Shown one piece after another: positions 4,381 to 5,380 of a stretch of DNA of 5,380 bases (within the stretch, counting starts at the first letter, position 1; the number at the start of each line of letters is the position of its first letter). The DNA comes from Chthoniobacter sp. (GTDB lineage Bacteria > Verrucomicrobiota > Verrucomicrobiia > Chthoniobacterales > Chthoniobacteraceae): NCBI GenBank assembly GCA_025351065.1, contig JANXWQ010000005.1, positions 1-5,380 on the forward strand. The letters are read 5' to 3'. Made by a program: the position numbers and the translations under genes. A model generated the notes under the pieces. It did not search any database. It was given only the letters and a program-made list of their open reading frames with translations, and was not told the origin of the DNA.

Positions 4381-5380
4381 ATGAGAAAACGCCGCGTCGT
4401 CATCCTCGGGGCCACTGGCTCCATCGGCGAGAGTGCGCAAAAAGTCGCGCGCGACATTCCTGAGCGCATGGAAATCGTCGGCATGTCCGCGCACTCCAAC
4501 GCCGACAAACTCCACGCCGCCGCGCAGCATTTTCCGAATGCGAAACTCGCAATCTCGGTTGGTCCCGACGGCGTCGAGCGCCTCGTCGAACTCGCCACGC
4601 TTCCCGAGGCCGATCTCGTGCTCATCGCCATCGTCGGCACCGGCGGCTTGCGCCCCGCGCTGGCGGCGATCGAGGCGGGCAAGGACATCGCCGTCGCCAG
4701 CAAGGAAATCCTCGTCATGGCCGGCGAGGCGGTGATGAACGCCGCTCGGCGCAAAGGTGTGAAAGTCCTGCCCGTCGATAGCGAGCACAACGCCATCTTC
4801 CAATGCCTCGAAGGCCGCGACTCCCGCGAAGTCCGCCGCCTCATCCTCACCGCCAGCGGCGGGCCTTTTCGCAAAATGCCCGCCGAACAACTCGCGCACG
4901 TCACCCTCGAGCAGGCGCTCAAGCACCCGACGTGGACGATGGGCGCGAAGATCACCATCGACTCCGCCACCCTCTTCAACAAAGGCCTCGAGATGATCGA
5001 GGCCCGCTGGCTGTTCGATGTCGAAATGGCGCGCGTCGAAGTCATCGTCCATCCGCAGTCCATCGTGCATTCCATGGTCGAGTTCATCGACAGCTCCGTC
5101 CTCGCGCAGCTCTCGACGACGGACATGTGCTTCCCCATCCAGTACGCCGTCACCTACCCCGAGCGCGTGCCCAATTCGCTGCCACCGCTCGACTTCGCGA
5201 AAATCGCCAAGCTCGAATTCGAAGCCCCGCGCATCGCCGATTTCCCCGCGCTCTCCCTCGCCCGCACCGCTGGCGAAACCGGCGGCACCCTTCCCGCCGT
5301 GCTCAACGCCGCCAACGAAGTCGCCGTCGCCGCCTTTCTCCAGCGCCGCTGCGCCTTTCCCGCCATTTGGGAAACCGTCG
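4381..5380 (+). CDS. dxr: 1-deoxy-D-xylulose 5-phosphate reductoisomerase, 3' end outside window
   Basis: The frame is open from ATG 4381 to the window edge: 333 codons of a family that is usually 380-400 long, so about 50-60 C-terminal residues are missing. The cytoplasmic enzyme converts DXP to MEP with NADPH and a divalent metal, the committed step of the non-mevalonate isoprenoid pathway. Visible are the NADPH loop GATGSIG (10-16), ASKEILVMAGE (106-116, with Lys108), the metal site VDSEHNAIFQ (132-141, with Asp133 and Glu135), TASGGPF (157-163, with Ser159), HPTWTMGAKITIDSAT (182-197, with His182 and Ser195), and FNKGLEMIEA (199-208, with Asn200, Lys201 and Glu204). All expected active-site residues are present. 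The common ANKE motif is ASKE here. The TGA at 4382-4384, overlapping the ATG, closes a short frame that starts at the cdsA stop. No Shine-Dalgarno is seen. The cdsA-dxr order is common in bacteria. Confidence 0.96.
   Translation, partial: MRKRRVVILGATGSIGESAQKVARDIPERMEIVGMSAHSNADKLHAAAQHFPNAKLAISVGPDGVERLVELATLPEADLVLIAIVGTGGLRPALAAIEAGKDIAVASKEILVMAGEAVMNAARRKGVKVLPVDSEHNAIFQCLEGRDSREVRRLILTASGGPFRKMPAEQLAHVTLEQALKHPTWTMGAKITIDSATLFNKGLEMIEARWLFDVEMARVEVIVHPQSIVHSMVEFIDSSVLAQLSTTDMCFPIQYAVTYPERVPNSLPPLDFAKIAKLEFEAPRIADFPALSLARTAGETGGTLPAVLNAANEVAVAAFLQRRCAFPAIWETV

Noticed and set aside
4247..4384. 45-codon frame between cdsA and dxr as a protein gene
   Set aside because: The peptide is encoded by the palindrome. 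Similar peptides would arise wherever this repeat lies. It is reported as a coupling hypothesis only.
4245..5153. Minus-strand frames of 302 and 269 codons opposite dxr
   Set aside because: Both run through the cdsA-dxr palindrome and the antisense of conserved dxr codons. They have no domain and are explained as shadows.

Overview
The window reads as chromosomal DNA from a GC-rich, Gram-negative, diderm bacterium. The Verrucomicrobia / PVC group is my best guess. It rests on the high GC content (judged by eye), the absence of Shine-Dalgarno sequences at every start, the protein flavour (an ASKEILVMAGE loop in Dxr, a GIGG variant of the CdsA signature, a long MlaD), and gene gaps filled with palindromic repeats. 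This is an inference, not a proven assignment. All genes are on the + strand, and about 90% of the window is coding.

Layout: (1) 1-341, the 3' end of a PP2C-type Ser/Thr phosphatase. (2) 330-403, a long hairpin over its stop codon, then a hexamer tandem repeat. (3) 432-3133, a three-gene MCE-type lipid ABC transporter: mlaE (permease), mlaF (ATPase, ATGA overlap with mlaE) and mlaD (membrane-anchored MCE protein). mlaF and mlaD are separated by an insert of about 130 bp with 12-bp terminal inverted repeats and heptamer units. (4) 3134-3368, a 235-bp gap dominated by a large inverted repeat. (5) 3369-4250, cdsA (CDP-diacylglycerol synthase). (6) 4251-4380, a gap filled by a 102-bp palindromic repeat with 40-bp arms. 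(7) 4381 to the window end, the first 333 codons of dxr (DXP reductoisomerase).

The genes share an envelope-lipid theme. CdsA makes the CDP-diacylglycerol precursor of phospholipids. MlaEFD moves phospholipids between inner and outer membrane. Dxr opens the MEP isoprenoid pathway, which supplies quinones and the undecaprenyl carrier. cdsA next to dxr is a common bacterial arrangement, often followed by rseP beyond dxr. No mlaB or mlaC is visible here.

I see no new protein system. The most unusual material is intergenic. All four gene gaps carry a different palindromic or tandem repeat. In two of them (mlaF/mlaD and cdsA/dxr) the insert lies between two copies of ATGA, one holding the upstream stop codon and the other the downstream start codon. 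This is what would result if small elements had inserted into ATGA stop/start overlaps and duplicated the target.
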